From NCBI GenBank assembly GCA_902597055.1, contig CACJWG010000002.1, positions 26,962 to 90,961 on the forward strand: a DNA stretch of 64,000 nucleotides, written 5' to 3'. The position numbers were made by a program, and so were the translations under genes. The DNA comes from an uncultured Pelagibacteraceae bacterium (GTDB taxonomy: Bacteria > Pseudomonadota > Alphaproteobacteria > Pelagibacterales > Pelagibacteraceae). Below are positions 25,949 through 34,919 of the stretch, piece after piece (position 1 is the stretch's first letter; every line of letters starts with the position of its first letter). The notes under the pieces were generated by a model, which saw only the letters and a program-made list of their open reading frames with translations, had not been told where the DNA came from and did no database searches.

Positions 25949-27133
25949 ATGAAAAAAAACAAAAAAATTGTTTTAGCCTACTCAGGCGGACTTGACACAT
26001 CCATAATTCTAAAATGGTTACAAGAGAATTATGATTGTGAAGTAATTGCCTACACTGCAGATATCGGTCAAGAAATGGACCGAAAGAAAATTATTAAAAA
26101 TGCAAAAAAACTTGGTGTTAAAAAAATAATAATTAACAATTTAAAAAACACATTTGTAAAAGAATATGTCTTCCCAATGATTAGGGGTCATGCAATTTAT
26201 GAAGGGGTTTACCTTCTTGGAACATCAATTGCAAGACCATTAATTGCAAAAGATCAAATTAAAGTTGCTAAAAAATTTAAAGCATTCGCTGTTTCGCATG
26301 GTTCAACAGGTAAAGGAAATGACCAAGTTAGATTTGAACTTGGATATCATTACTTTGGTCCTAAAATAAAAGTGATAGCTCCTTGGAGAATTTGGAAGTT
26401 AAAATCAAGAACTGATTTAATTAATTATGCCAAAAAAAATAACATACCTATTCCAAAAGATAAAAAAGGTGCACCACCTTTTTCAGTAGACGATAATTTA
26501 TTTCACACGTCTACTGAAGGTAAAGTTTTAGAAAATCCAAAAAATTCAGCCCCTGAATTTATTTTTCAAAGAACAACTTCTCCTGAAAAAGCACCTAATA
26601 AACCTACTTATGTTACTATTAGTTTCAAAAACAGTGATCCAGTAAGTATCAATGGAAAAAAATTAAATCCAGAAAAACTTTTAGAAAAATTAAATCAGAT
26701 TGGTGGAAAGAATGGAGTTGGAAGAGTTGATTTAGTTGAAAATAGATTTATCGGAATTAAATCAAGAGGTGTTTATGAAACACCAGGTGGGACGTTACTT
26801 TTAATCGCCCATAGAGCTATAGAGTCTGTGACATTAGATAAAGATACTATGCATAAAAAAGATTCTATTATGCCAAGATATGCAGAATTGATTTATAATG
26901 GTTATTGGTTTTCAAAAGAAAGATTTAAATTACAAAAAATTGTGGATCTAAAAAAAAGTAAAGTAAATGGAAGTGTTAAGTTAAAACTTTATAAAGGAAA
27001 TGTTACAATTCAATCAAGAATTACAACAAGCAGTGCTTACTCAATGAAAAAAGTTTCTTTTGAGGAAAATAAAACTTTTAACAAATCGAATGTTGAAAGA
27101 TTTATAAATTTCCATAAAAAAAAATTAAAGTAA
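25949..27133 (+). CDS. argG: Argininosuccinate synthase
   Basis: ArgG joins citrulline and aspartate using ATP in arginine synthesis. The 394-residue sequence has the PP-motif AYSGGLDTSII at the N-terminus, SHGSTGKGNDQVRFELG near residue 120 and APWRIWKLKSRTDLI near 155. Spacing to the IalB-like gene is 8 bases and to the following photolyase-like gene 4 bases. Confidence 0.97.
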   Translation: MKKNKKIVLAYSGGLDTSIILKWLQENYDCEVIAYTADIGQEMDRKKIIKNAKKLGVKKIIINNLKNTFVKEYVFPMIRGHAIYEGVYLLGTSIARPLIAKDQIKVAKKFKAFAVSHGSTGKGNDQVRFELGYHYFGPKIKVIAPWRIWKLKSRTDLINYAKKNNIPIPKDKKGAPPFSVDDNLFHTSTEGKVLENPKNSAPEFIFQRTTSPEKAPNKPTYVTISFKNSDPVSINGKKLNPEKLLEKLNQIGGKNGVGRVDLVENRFIGIKSRGVYETPGGTLLLIAHRAIESVTLDKDTMHKKDSIMPRYAELIYNGYWFSKERFKLQKIVDLKKSKVNGSVKLKLYKGNVTIQSRITTSSAYSMKKVSFEENKTFNKSNVERFINFHKKKLK

Positions 27134-27137
27134 AAAA

Positions 27138-28280
27138 ATGAATTTCGAAACATCTAGAGCGAAAGCTATTGATAAACTAAATAATTTTGTAGAAAAAAAT
27201 CTTTCAGATTATTCAAAATTGAGAAACTTCGATTTTGGGCCTGATAAAAGAAATAATGTTTCGTGCTTATCGCCTTATGTTACTCATGGGATTCTTAACG
27301 AAATTGAAATTATTAAAAAATCACTTTCGAAGTTTTCTTTTTCAAAAAATGAAAAATTTATCCAGGAAGTTCTTTGGAGAACTTATTGGAAAGGTTGGCT
27401 TGAGTTAAGACCGAACGTATGGACCGATTATTTGGTAAGTTTAAACAATATAAGAGAAAAATTTGGGAATAATAAAAAATACTTAAATGCGATAGAGGGA
27501 AATACTAATATCGAATGCTTCAATGAGTGGGTAAAAGAATTAAAAGAAAATAATTATCTTCATAATCACACCAGAATGTGGTTTGCAAGTATCTGGATAT
27601 TCACATTGGATTTACCTTGGCAACTAGGCGCAGAATTTTTTATGCAACATCTTTATGATGGTGATGCTGCATCAAATACACTTGGATGGAGATGGGTTGC
27701 TGGAGAGCAAACTCAAGGAAAACATTATTTAGCAAGTGAATGGAATATCAAAAAATTTACTAATAATAGATTTAACAATATTAAATTGAATGAAAACGCG
27801 CCACCAAAAGTTTCTGGAAAGACATACTCAATTGTAAAACAAAATTTTGCTAATCCTCAAGATATCAATTCTGATAATTTATTAATTTTTGAAAATAACC
27901 TATCTTTTGAAATCACTGATTTTAAAGATTTTGAATTTAAAAAGATTTATTTAGTATCAAACAAAAATGAAAACAGGTCCATCAAATTAAGTAATAAAGT
28001 AATCGAATTTAAATCCCATTTAATCAAAGACCAAGAACAAAGAATAAATAATCAATCACTAGAGTGTGAGATTATAGATATAAGTGAGGTCAAAAAAATA
28101 GGTGAAAATATTATTGGTTTATATCCAACAGTTGGTGAAAATTTAGATTATTTAAATTCGAATGATATTACATTTGATTTTTTATACAGAAAGCTTGATC
28201 AATATTCCTGGCAGTATTGCAATAAAGGTTTTTTTAATTTTAAAAATTATATTCCAAAAATTATTACAATGTTCACTTAG
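27138..28280 (+). CDS. Photolyase-like FAD-binding protein with no N-terminal antenna domain
   Basis: The N-terminal 200 residues match the FAD-binding helical domain of DNA photolyases/cryptochromes: [16 protein letters not shown] near 43, [16 protein letters not shown] near 74, [18 protein letters not shown] near 138, and [20 protein letters not shown] near 171. The alpha/beta antenna domain that normally comes first is absent. Residues 225-380 instead look alpha/beta, with [24 protein letters not shown] and [15 protein letters not shown] resembling antenna-domain strands, which suggests a rearranged order. Whether it repairs DNA is unknown. Its 3' end overlaps the convergent DUF2256 gene by 8 bases. 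Confidence 0.8.
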   Translation: MNFETSRAKAIDKLNNFVEKNLSDYSKLRNFDFGPDKRNNVSCLSPYVTHGILNEIEIIKKSLSKFSFSKNEKFIQEVLWRTYWKGWLELRPNVWTDYLVSLNNIREKFGNNKKYLNAIEGNTNIECFNEWVKELKENNYLHNHTRMWFASIWIFTLDLPWQLGAEFFMQHLYDGDAASNTLGWRWVAGEQTQGKHYLASEWNIKKFTNNRFNNIKLNENAPPKVSGKTYSIVKQNFANPQDINSDNLLIFENNLSFEITDFKDFEFKKIYLVSNKNENRSIKLSNKVIEFKSHLIKDQEQRINNQSLECEIIDISEVKKIGENIIGLYPTVGENLDYLNSNDITFDFLYRKLDQYSWQYCNKGFFNFKNYIPKIITMFT

Positions 28281-28398
28281 ACGAACATCTTTTTGAACAG
28301 TATTTGACTTTATCCCAATTCAATCTCCATTTTTTTCTCCATTTAAATGGCCTTTGACAAACTGGACAAATTTTAGTTGGAAGGTTTTGTTTCTTCAT
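28273..28398 (-). CDS. DUF2256 zinc-ribbon-like small protein, 41 residues
   Basis: A 41-codon frame starts at ATG 28398 ([18 protein letters not shown]) and ends at TGA 28273-28275. The cysteine pattern CPVC...YCSKRC, with the KWRKKW basic/aromatic stretch, is that of DUF2256, a short protein commonly found beside photolyase/cryptochrome genes. It probably binds zinc. It overlaps the end of the DCC protein gene by 26 bases on the same strand, and the convergent photolyase-like gene by 8 bases. Confidence 0.85.
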   Translation of the reverse strand: MKKQNLPTKICPVCQRPFKWRKKWRLNWDKVKYCSKRCSSK

Positions 28399-28744
28399 TA
28401 AGTTGATGTTTGTTTTTCAAAAAAAGAAAGTAGGCAACAAATTCATAAAGATAATGAAAAATTATAAATAAAGGTTTGAAACTAAATATTTTAGCTAAAA
28501 ATTTATATTTTGGAATTTTAGACCAAATAATCACAAATGCTTTTGCACCGCCTATTACTTCTCCATTTTCGATGACATGCAATCTTCGTAGAAGCTCTGC
28601 TTGGGATTTTGAAGTCAAATTAATTGCTTCCTGATTATTTGTAATATCAACCCACTCTAAGTTTTCATCAGAATTTTTTTTATAATGATCAATTTCCATT
28701 TTACAAATGTTACAAGAGTTATTGAAAAAAACCTTAATTGGCAT
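28373..28744 (-). CDS. DCC-family thiol-disulfide protein (DUF393)
   Basis: A 123-residue protein with the DCC family start [19 protein letters not shown], a thioredoxin-like CxxC, then a hydrophobic C-terminal half ([20 protein letters not shown]) that may associate with the membrane. Genes of this family often accompany photolyase genes. Here it overlaps the large photolyase gene by 11 bases. Confidence 0.85.
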   Translation of the reverse strand: MPIKVFFNNSCNICKMEIDHYKKNSDENLEWVDITNNQEAINLTSKSQAELLRRLHVIENGEVIGGAKAFVIIWSKIPKYKFLAKIFSFKPLFIIFHYLYEFVAYFLFLKNKHQLNEETKPSN

Positions 28745-30227
28745 TTGTATTTTCTTTAATAAATTTATCTGCTGCAGCCAGAATCATTTTTTTTCTAGGA
28801 GCGTTCATTTTATCATAAATTCTGACCATCATCGATAGTCTTGGATTTTTTAAAAAAAATTTTCTATTTTTATTGATAAATCTCCAATAAAGACCATCCA
28901 TAATATTACACCAATCACCCTTTTTAAAATCCATCATTTTTAAAAAATAGCTTGAACCACAGATATATGGTTTGGTTGCAAATATCCCCCCATCGCTGAA
29001 GAGTCCCATACCGTAAACGTTTGGTGACATTACCCAGTCAGATGAGTCAACAAACATTTCCATAAACCATTTGTAGACAAAGATTGGCTTAATCTCGCAA
29101 AGATTCATTATATTAGATAAAATCATTAATCTTTCAATATGGTGAGACCAACCATGATCATTAGCATTTTTAATTGCATAATCTAAAGGAGGTAAACCTG
29201 TGTTTCCTTCATACCAAGAAGGTTTCATTTTTCGGTTATGTTTAAAAAAATTCCCAGTTTCTAATTTATTATCAAAATTTTGATAAATTCCTCTCATAAA
29301 CTCACGCCAACCTATTACCTGTCGTATGTAACCTTCCAAAGAATTAATTCTTATTTTTTTCTTTTTGTGACTGGTTAAAATTCTATCTAATATTATTTCA
29401 GGTGTAATTATCCCTAAGTTCAAATAAGGACTGAGTGCACTGTGAAATAATATATTATTACTCTGATCAACAGCATCTTCATAATCCCCAAATAAATTTG
29501 ATTTCTCTTTGATAAAAAAATCCAATAATCTCATTACATCTTTAAATTCGGTTGCAAACCAGAAATTTTTTGTTGAACCAGGATGTTTTGCAAAATTTTT
29601 TTCTATAATCTCTTTTAAATTTTTCGTGTGAGAAGTTTCATTTATTTTTGGAAAAGCTGGAATTTTAGTTCCTTTAGGAAGTTTTTTTCTATTATCTTCA
29701 TCAAAACTCCATTTTCCTCCAACTGGATCTTCACCATTCATTAAAATATTCATTTTTTTTCTTGTCTCTTTATAAAACACTGCCATGAAAGGTTTTTTGG
29801 ATTTAGATAAATATTTTTTAAAATCATCTCTAGAATTTAAAAACATTGGGGTTTTGATTATATTTAATTTTATTTTATGTTTTTTAACAAAATCTAAAAT
29901 TTTCTTCTCAAATAGTTTGTCTTCTATTTCAAAAATAGAAATTTCTTTTATTTTGCTGTTTTTAACGACCTTTTGTATTTTTGTTAAATAGTCACTTTTA
30001 AAATCAGCACTATCAATCCTTGAATAAATTAATTTAAAACTATTTTTCTTTAAATTGTCTGCATATGATCGCATTGAAGATAAAAATAGTAATATTTTTA
30101 ATTTATGATGTTTTTCATAAGTGCATAAGCCATAATCTTCTGCCATAAAAAAAAGATGGTCATTTTTGAAGCGGCTTAAGTATTTTAATGGAAATAATTG
30201 GTTTCCAAGTGTAATAAACAATTTCAT
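28734..30227 (-). CDS. Deoxyribodipyrimidine photolyase-related protein (DPRP/PhrB type)
   Basis: A 497-residue member of the bacterial (6-4)-photolyase/CryB family. Landmarks are an N-terminal LFITLGNQLFPL, EGYIRQVIGWREFMRG near 298, NDHGWSHHIERLMILSN near 356, and SSDWVMSPNVYGMGLFSDGG near 395. The family holds FAD and a [4Fe-4S] cluster through four Cys. Here C377 (MNLCEIKP) and C440 (KGDWCNI) occupy the outer two positions, but the DYCxxCRYDPK loop between is missing. A further C423 (YICGSS) is present. The protein may therefore lack the cluster or bind it differently. Confidence 0.85.
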   Translation of the reverse strand: MKLFITLGNQLFPLKYLSRFKNDHLFFMAEDYGLCTYEKHHKLKILLFLSSMRSYADNLKKNSFKLIYSRIDSADFKSDYLTKIQKVVKNSKIKEISIFEIEDKLFEKKILDFVKKHKIKLNIIKTPMFLNSRDDFKKYLSKSKKPFMAVFYKETRKKMNILMNGEDPVGGKWSFDEDNRKKLPKGTKIPAFPKINETSHTKNLKEIIEKNFAKHPGSTKNFWFATEFKDVMRLLDFFIKEKSNLFGDYEDAVDQSNNILFHSALSPYLNLGIITPEIILDRILTSHKKKKIRINSLEGYIRQVIGWREFMRGIYQNFDNKLETGNFFKHNRKMKPSWYEGNTGLPPLDYAIKNANDHGWSHHIERLMILSNIMNLCEIKPIFVYKWFMEMFVDSSDWVMSPNVYGMGLFSDGGIFATKPYICGSSYFLKMMDFKKGDWCNIMDGLYWRFINKNRKFFLKNPRLSMMVRIYDKMNAPRKKMILAAADKFIKENTNAN

Positions 30228-30255
30228 AATTCATTTATAAATATTATTATAAGAT

Positions 30256-30972
30256 ATGTCAGGAAAATATTTAATATTCGGTGCGACAGGTTCTATCGGC
30301 TCAAATTTATCAAAAATGATGGCTGAAAATAATGAAGATGTTCAGCTAATTGGAAGAGATGAAGAAAGCTTAAAAAATATTTCTTCTGAAACAGGTTGCA
30401 AATATACCGTTGTGGACGTTCTTGACACTACAAAAATTGAAAGTTTAAAAAATGAGTTTGCTAATGAAGAAATTAAAGGAATTGCATATTGTGTAGGTTC
30501 AATAGACCTTAAGCCAATTAGAATGGTAAAAAAAGAAGACTTTCAAAAGTGTTTTGATTTAAACTTTTACCCAATCGTAGAAACAATCAAAAATTTTCAA
30601 GAAAGTTTAAAAAAGAATAAAGGCTCTGTAGTAATTTTTTCAACAGTTGCTGTCAGAAGAGGGTTCACAAATCACAGTATCATTGCATCTGTAAAAGGGG
30701 CTTTGGAGGGATTGACTGTATCTTTAGCCGCAGAGTTTGCTCCAAATATAAGAGTAAATTGTATTGCGCCTAGTTTAACTAAATCCAAAATTGCTGAACC
30801 AATGCTTAAGAATAAATTAATTGCTGAAGGTATAGCAAAAGCACACCCAATGAAAAGAATAGGTGAAGGTAAAGATGCTGCAGCAATGGCAAAGTTTTTA
30901 CTAACTGATGAAAGTTCCTGGATAACAGGTCAAATAATAGGTGTGGACGGTGGAAGATCAAAATTAACTTGA
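30256..30972 (+). CDS. Short-chain dehydrogenase/reductase lacking the usual catalytic Tyr
   Basis: A 238-residue Rossmann-fold SDR. The dinucleotide motif is IFGATGSIGSNL, with S129 in VIFSTVAV and K147 in ASVKGALEGL. The Tyr of YxxxK is replaced by I143 (HSIIASVK). The C-terminal WITGQIIGVDGGRS is typical. It starts 28 bases from the divergent photolyase gene. A changed mechanism or a binding role is possible, and its substrate is unknown. Confidence 0.85.
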   Translation: MSGKYLIFGATGSIGSNLSKMMAENNEDVQLIGRDEESLKNISSETGCKYTVVDVLDTTKIESLKNEFANEEIKGIAYCVGSIDLKPIRMVKKEDFQKCFDLNFYPIVETIKNFQESLKKNKGSVVIFSTVAVRRGFTNHSIIASVKGALEGLTVSLAAEFAPNIRVNCIAPSLTKSKIAEPMLKNKLIAEGIAKAHPMKRIGEGKDAAAMAKFLLTDESSWITGQIIGVDGGRSKLT

Positions 30973-31025
30973 TCTAAATTATTAAAATACCATTTTTGTA
31001 AAAATAATATATTCTTTTTGGTATT

Positions 31026-32705
31026 GTGAACAAATATTCAGCAGATAAAATTTTTAAAATAGCTTTTGACCATCTCCAAAAAAAAAATTTTGGAAAATCC
31101 GCAGGTCTTTTTGAGAAACTCATAAGTGTTTATCCAGAAAATTTATCTATACTTAGAAATTTAATTAATTGTTATATGCAATTGGGGCAATTTGAAAAAG
31201 CGGAAACTTACATAAAAAAGCTGATTATTATTAAACCGGATGAACCTTATGTATATCAAACTCTTGCATCTGTCTTAAAAGATCAAGATAAATTGGAAGA
31301 AGCAGAATTAGTTATTAATCAGGGTTTAAAAAATAAATTAATTAATGAAAAATGGGAAATTCAAAAAAATTTTTTTTTTCCTAAAATTCCATTCAATAGG
31401 AATGAAATTAAAAAATATAGACAAAAAATAAAAGAGGAAATTGAAAAAATATTAAATATAAATTTCCAGACAAAACTAGATTACGACAAAGATCAGATAA
31501 TTGTCCCACCTCATGTTGATCTATCCTATAGTGATCATGATAATCTAGAATTGAATAAAAAAAACGTGCTAGCCTTTAAGAAATTGTTTGGAGTACTAAA
31601 TGATGAATATTTCTCTAAAAGAAAAATTCAAGGAAAAATAAGAATTGGAGTGATATCAGAATTTTTTACTGATCATACAATTGGTAAACTCTATAAAGAT
31701 ATTATTTTCAGTCTTGATAAAAATAAGTTTGAAACTTTTATTTTTCATTCTCAAAAAACTTATCCTGGTGAAATATTTAATGAATTCAAAAAAAAAGAAG
31801 AAGAGGGCATTTTAAAAAATGAGTTACTTCCAATAAAGCTTTTTGAAAAAATAAATGTTATAAAAAATTTTGAGTTTGACATAATTTTTTATCCAGACAT
31901 AGGTCTTTCTATAGAGTTTTATTATCTTGCTCTAATGAGATTGGCAAGATATCAAATTACTACTTTTGGACACCCAGAAACAACTGGTAGTAAATCTATT
32001 GATTATTATTTGATCTCTAAAAACTGTGTCAATAAAAATACTCAAAAACACTACTCTGAAAAATTACTTTTGATGAATTATCTGCCAATGGTTTACCCTA
32101 AGCCAATAGTTAAAAAAAAACTTTCTAAAAATGATCTTCAAAGGAAAAACATTTATTCTTGTCCACAAACTTTATTTAAAATTCATCCAGATTTTGATCA
32201 AATAATTTTTGATATAATTGAAATGGATAAAAAAGCGATTGTATATTTGATTAAAGATAGAAACAAAGTATGGTATAAAAAATTAATAAACCGATTAAGT
32301 AACAACAACAAATATGACCCAACAAGAATAATATTTCTAGATCCTCTAAATTACGAGGATTATCTTCTACATATTGGAAAGGCCTCTGTTCTACTCGATC
32401 CAATTTATTATGGAGCAGGAAATTCTTTTTTTGAGTCAATGCTTTTTGGTACTCCTACTATCACATTTCCAACCGATCATATTAAATCAAGATTAGTGTT
32501 GGGTGCCTATAAACAAATGGAAATCGCAGATCCTCCAATTGCAAAAGATATTAAGAATTATGTTGATTTAGCTGTTCATTATGCGAACAGAGATGACATC
32601 GGTAAATTAAAAAAAATTTATCAAGAAGCTGCAGAAAAAAAATTGTTTAATACAAAAGAAGCAGGTGAGGAGTTCAATAGGATTTTATTAAATTTATTTA
32701 AATAG
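31026..32705 (+). CDS. TPR-containing O-GlcNAc transferase-like glycosyltransferase (GT41/SPINDLY type)
   Basis: This 559-residue protein starts at GTG 31026. About three TPR-like helical repeats cover residues 1-100 (for example PENLSILRNLINCYMQLGQF). The catalytic half resembles GT41 enzymes: IRIGVISEFFTDHTIG near 207, TTFGHPETTGSKSIDYYL near 317, and GAGNSFFESMLFGTPTITFP near 464, where nucleotide sugar binds. Family members glycosylate proteins or glycans. The target here is unknown. The 3' end overlaps convergent folD by 8 bases. Confidence 0.75.
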   Translation: MNKYSADKIFKIAFDHLQKKNFGKSAGLFEKLISVYPENLSILRNLINCYMQLGQFEKAETYIKKLIIIKPDEPYVYQTLASVLKDQDKLEEAELVINQGLKNKLINEKWEIQKNFFFPKIPFNRNEIKKYRQKIKEEIEKILNINFQTKLDYDKDQIIVPPHVDLSYSDHDNLELNKKNVLAFKKLFGVLNDEYFSKRKIQGKIRIGVISEFFTDHTIGKLYKDIIFSLDKNKFETFIFHSQKTYPGEIFNEFKKKEEEGILKNELLPIKLFEKINVIKNFEFDIIFYPDIGLSIEFYYLALMRLARYQITTFGHPETTGSKSIDYYLISKNCVNKNTQKHYSEKLLLMNYLPMVYPKPIVKKKLSKNDLQRKNIYSCPQTLFKIHPDFDQIIFDIIEMDKKAIVYLIKDRNKVWYKKLINRLSNNNKYDPTRIIFLDPLNYEDYLLHIGKASVLLDPIYYGAGNSFFESMLFGTPTITFPTDHIKSRLVLGAYKQMEIADPPIAKDIKNYVDLAVHYANRDDIGKLKKIYQEAAEKKLFNTKEAGEEFNRILLNLFK

Positions 32706-33546
32706 TTTTAACTCTCTTAAAACAATCTATTGTATTTTTTATCAAGCATGCAATTGTCATCGGACCAACTCCACCAGGAACTGGCGTTAATGCTTTAGCC
32801 TTTTTTGAAACTTGTTCAAAATCCACATCTCCAACTATACCTTCGTCAGTTTTATTTATACCGACATCAATAATTATGGCATCTTTTTTTATCCAATCAC
32901 CTTTTACCAATTTTGGAATACCTACAGCGGCAATAATTATATCTGCCATAAGGCATTCTGATTTAAGATTTTTTGTTTTAGAATGAGTGATTGTAACAGT
33001 ACAATTTTCTTTAAGAAGTAATTGTGCCATTGGTTTTCCATTTAAGTTAGATCTGCCAATAATTACAGCTTTTTTACCACTTAAATTTGGTTCAATTTTT
33101 TTTAATAAAAGATAACACCCGAGCGGTGTGCAGGGTATTGAGCTTTCATAACCAGATGATAAATTTCCTACGTTAATAGGATGAAAACCGTCAACATCTT
33201 TACTAGGTATGATTGCTTCGATCACTTTTTTTTTGTTAATATGCTTTGGAAGGGGCAACTGAACAAGGATCCCAGATACTGAGTTATCCCTATTTAAATC
33301 ATTTATTTTTTGTAAAATAGTTTTTTCATCAACATCATTTGGATACCTTATAACATGAGAATTTAAACCAACTTCATTAGCAGATTTTTCTTTATTTCGA
33401 ACATAGATTTGGCTCGGTGCAAGCTCACCTATTAATATTACGGTTAAACCAGGTACATTATTAAACTTTTTTTTTAATTCAATAACTTCATCTTTAAGTT
33501 TTAGTCTAAGTGAGGCTGCCTCTTTTTTTCCATCAATTAAAATCAT
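32698..33546 (-). CDS. folD: Bifunctional methylenetetrahydrofolate dehydrogenase/cyclohydrolase
   Basis: FolD interconverts methylene-, methenyl- and formyl-tetrahydrofolate using NADP. The catalytic lysine is in YVRNKEKSANEVG. GILVQLPLPKHINKK and KDVDGFHPINVG follow, then NADP-binding IIGRSNLNGKPMAQLL and the closing TPVPGGVGPMTIACL. Length 282 is standard. It begins 1 base after the YggT gene. Confidence 0.97.
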   Translation of the reverse strand: MILIDGKKEAASLRLKLKDEVIELKKKFNNVPGLTVILIGELAPSQIYVRNKEKSANEVGLNSHVIRYPNDVDEKTILQKINDLNRDNSVSGILVQLPLPKHINKKKVIEAIIPSKDVDGFHPINVGNLSSGYESSIPCTPLGCYLLLKKIEPNLSGKKAVIIGRSNLNGKPMAQLLLKENCTVTITHSKTKNLKSECLMADIIIAAVGIPKLVKGDWIKKDAIIIDVGINKTDEGIVGDVDFEQVSKKAKALTPVPGGVGPMTIACLIKNTIDCFKRVKTI

Positions 33547-33547
33547 T

Positions 33548-33835
33548 TTATAAAATTGGTCTTATATAGTATTCCATACACATTTGCATAATCCATATCA
33601 ACATAAGTAATATTACAGGTGAAATATCAAATGCTCCAAGATTTGGTAAAAAGGTTCTTATTCTATTAAGGAAAGGTTCGGTCATCCGATAAGTAAAGTC
33701 TAAAAGTGAATAAACAAATCTATTTCCGGTATTAATTATATTAAAAGCAACTAACCAACTTAAAATGACATTTGCAATTACTACATATGAGTAATACTTG
33801 AGAATTGTCATAACGACTATGTAAATTATAATCAT
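33548..33835 (-). CDS. YggT family membrane protein
   Basis: A 95-residue protein with two or three hydrophobic segments and the YggT pattern ILSWLVAFNI, FTYRMTEPFLNRIRTFLP and AFDISPVILLMLIWIMQ. The family is linked to osmotic tolerance and is often near cell-envelope genes. It overlaps mscS by 4 bases, supporting a shared role in osmotic or membrane homeostasis. Confidence 0.9.
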   Translation of the reverse strand: MIIIYIVVMTILKYYSYVVIANVILSWLVAFNIINTGNRFVYSLLDFTYRMTEPFLNRIRTFLPNLGAFDISPVILLMLIWIMQMCMEYYIRPIL

Positions 33836-34917
33836 TTTTTTTCTACGTAAATTGATTGACTAGGAAACGCAAACGATGCTTTATTAGTTTCTACAATTTC
33901 CTTTATACCAATTGCTAATCTTTCCTTAACTTTAAGCCACTCAATCCAGCTATCTGTTTGTGTAAAACATCTCACATACATGTCTATTGAGCTATCCGAA
34001 AATTTATCTACTCTTACAGCTAAGCCAACTTTTGTGTCAAAATCTTTGCTTTCTTTAATAAAATTTTCAATTTGGTCCCGTACATTTTTTAATTGCTCGA
34101 TGGTAGTGTCGTACTGAAGTGTTATTGTCCAGCTTATAAGCCAGTTTGTGGTTTGGCTTATGTTTATTACAGCGTTTTCAGCAAATTGAAAATTGGGTAT
34201 TATAGCCAATGATTTATCAAACTTTCTTATAGTAGTTGATCTAAATCCAATTTTTTCAACAATGCCTTCTATTGTGCCTTCAACTAAAATCCAGTCACCC
34301 ATTTTAAATCTTTTTTCAACAAGTACTAAAATCCCTGAAATCAAGTTTTTAAATAAGTCTTGTGCACCGAGTGCTACCGCAACACCGAATAAACCTAGTC
34401 CTGCTATAATTGGACCGATCTTAATTCCCCATAATTCTAATACAGCGGCAGCTCCAAGTATAAAAATAAGTATTTTTAAAGATTTAATTATCCAGCCAAT
34501 TAATTCACGTGTTAAAATTCTATCTAGTCCACTTAAGATATAAGAAATTGGTTCTATTATCTGATGAATAATCCAGAACAATAATATGGTAATCAATGTT
34601 CTATTAACAGTATCAACGAATGAACTAGTTTCATCACTAAATGTCATATAATAACTTGCAAAAAAGAAACCTAACACTATTGGCAAAAATCTTGCTGGGC
34701 CAACTAAAGATTTAACGAATGTATCATCTAATTTATTAGTTGTTTTTTTTGATATAACTTCCAATTTTTTAAGAATTAGTTTGCTAATAAGGCCTCTGAA
34801 AATTAAGAATACTAAAAAAATTCCTAAACCAATAAGAATTTGACCAATATCAATTCCAAGAATTCCCTGGTCCCAAACCGAAATAAATAGATCTTTAAAA
34901 TTTATAAAAACTTCCAT
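33832..34917 (-). CDS. Small-conductance mechanosensitive channel (MscS family)
   Basis: A 361-residue MscS-family channel. Five hydrophobic segments precede the pore helix GLGLFGVAVALGAQDLFKNLISG, with the alternating Gly/Ala packing of TM3. The beta domain has WILVEGTIEGIVEKIGFRST and the cytoplasmic vestibule follows. Such channels release solutes on hypo-osmotic shock. It starts 2 bases after the hemD stop. Confidence 0.92.
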   Translation of the reverse strand: MEVFINFKDLFISVWDQGILGIDIGQILIGLGIFLVFLIFRGLISKLILKKLEVISKKTTNKLDDTFVKSLVGPARFLPIVLGFFFASYYMTFSDETSSFVDTVNRTLITILLFWIIHQIIEPISYILSGLDRILTRELIGWIIKSLKILIFILGAAAVLELWGIKIGPIIAGLGLFGVAVALGAQDLFKNLISGILVLVEKRFKMGDWILVEGTIEGIVEKIGFRSTTIRKFDKSLAIIPNFQFAENAVINISQTTNWLISWTITLQYDTTIEQLKNVRDQIENFIKESKDFDTKVGLAVRVDKFSDSSIDMYVRCFTQTDSWIEWLKVKERLAIGIKEIVETNKASFAFPSQSIYVEKK

Positions 34918-34919
34918 AA

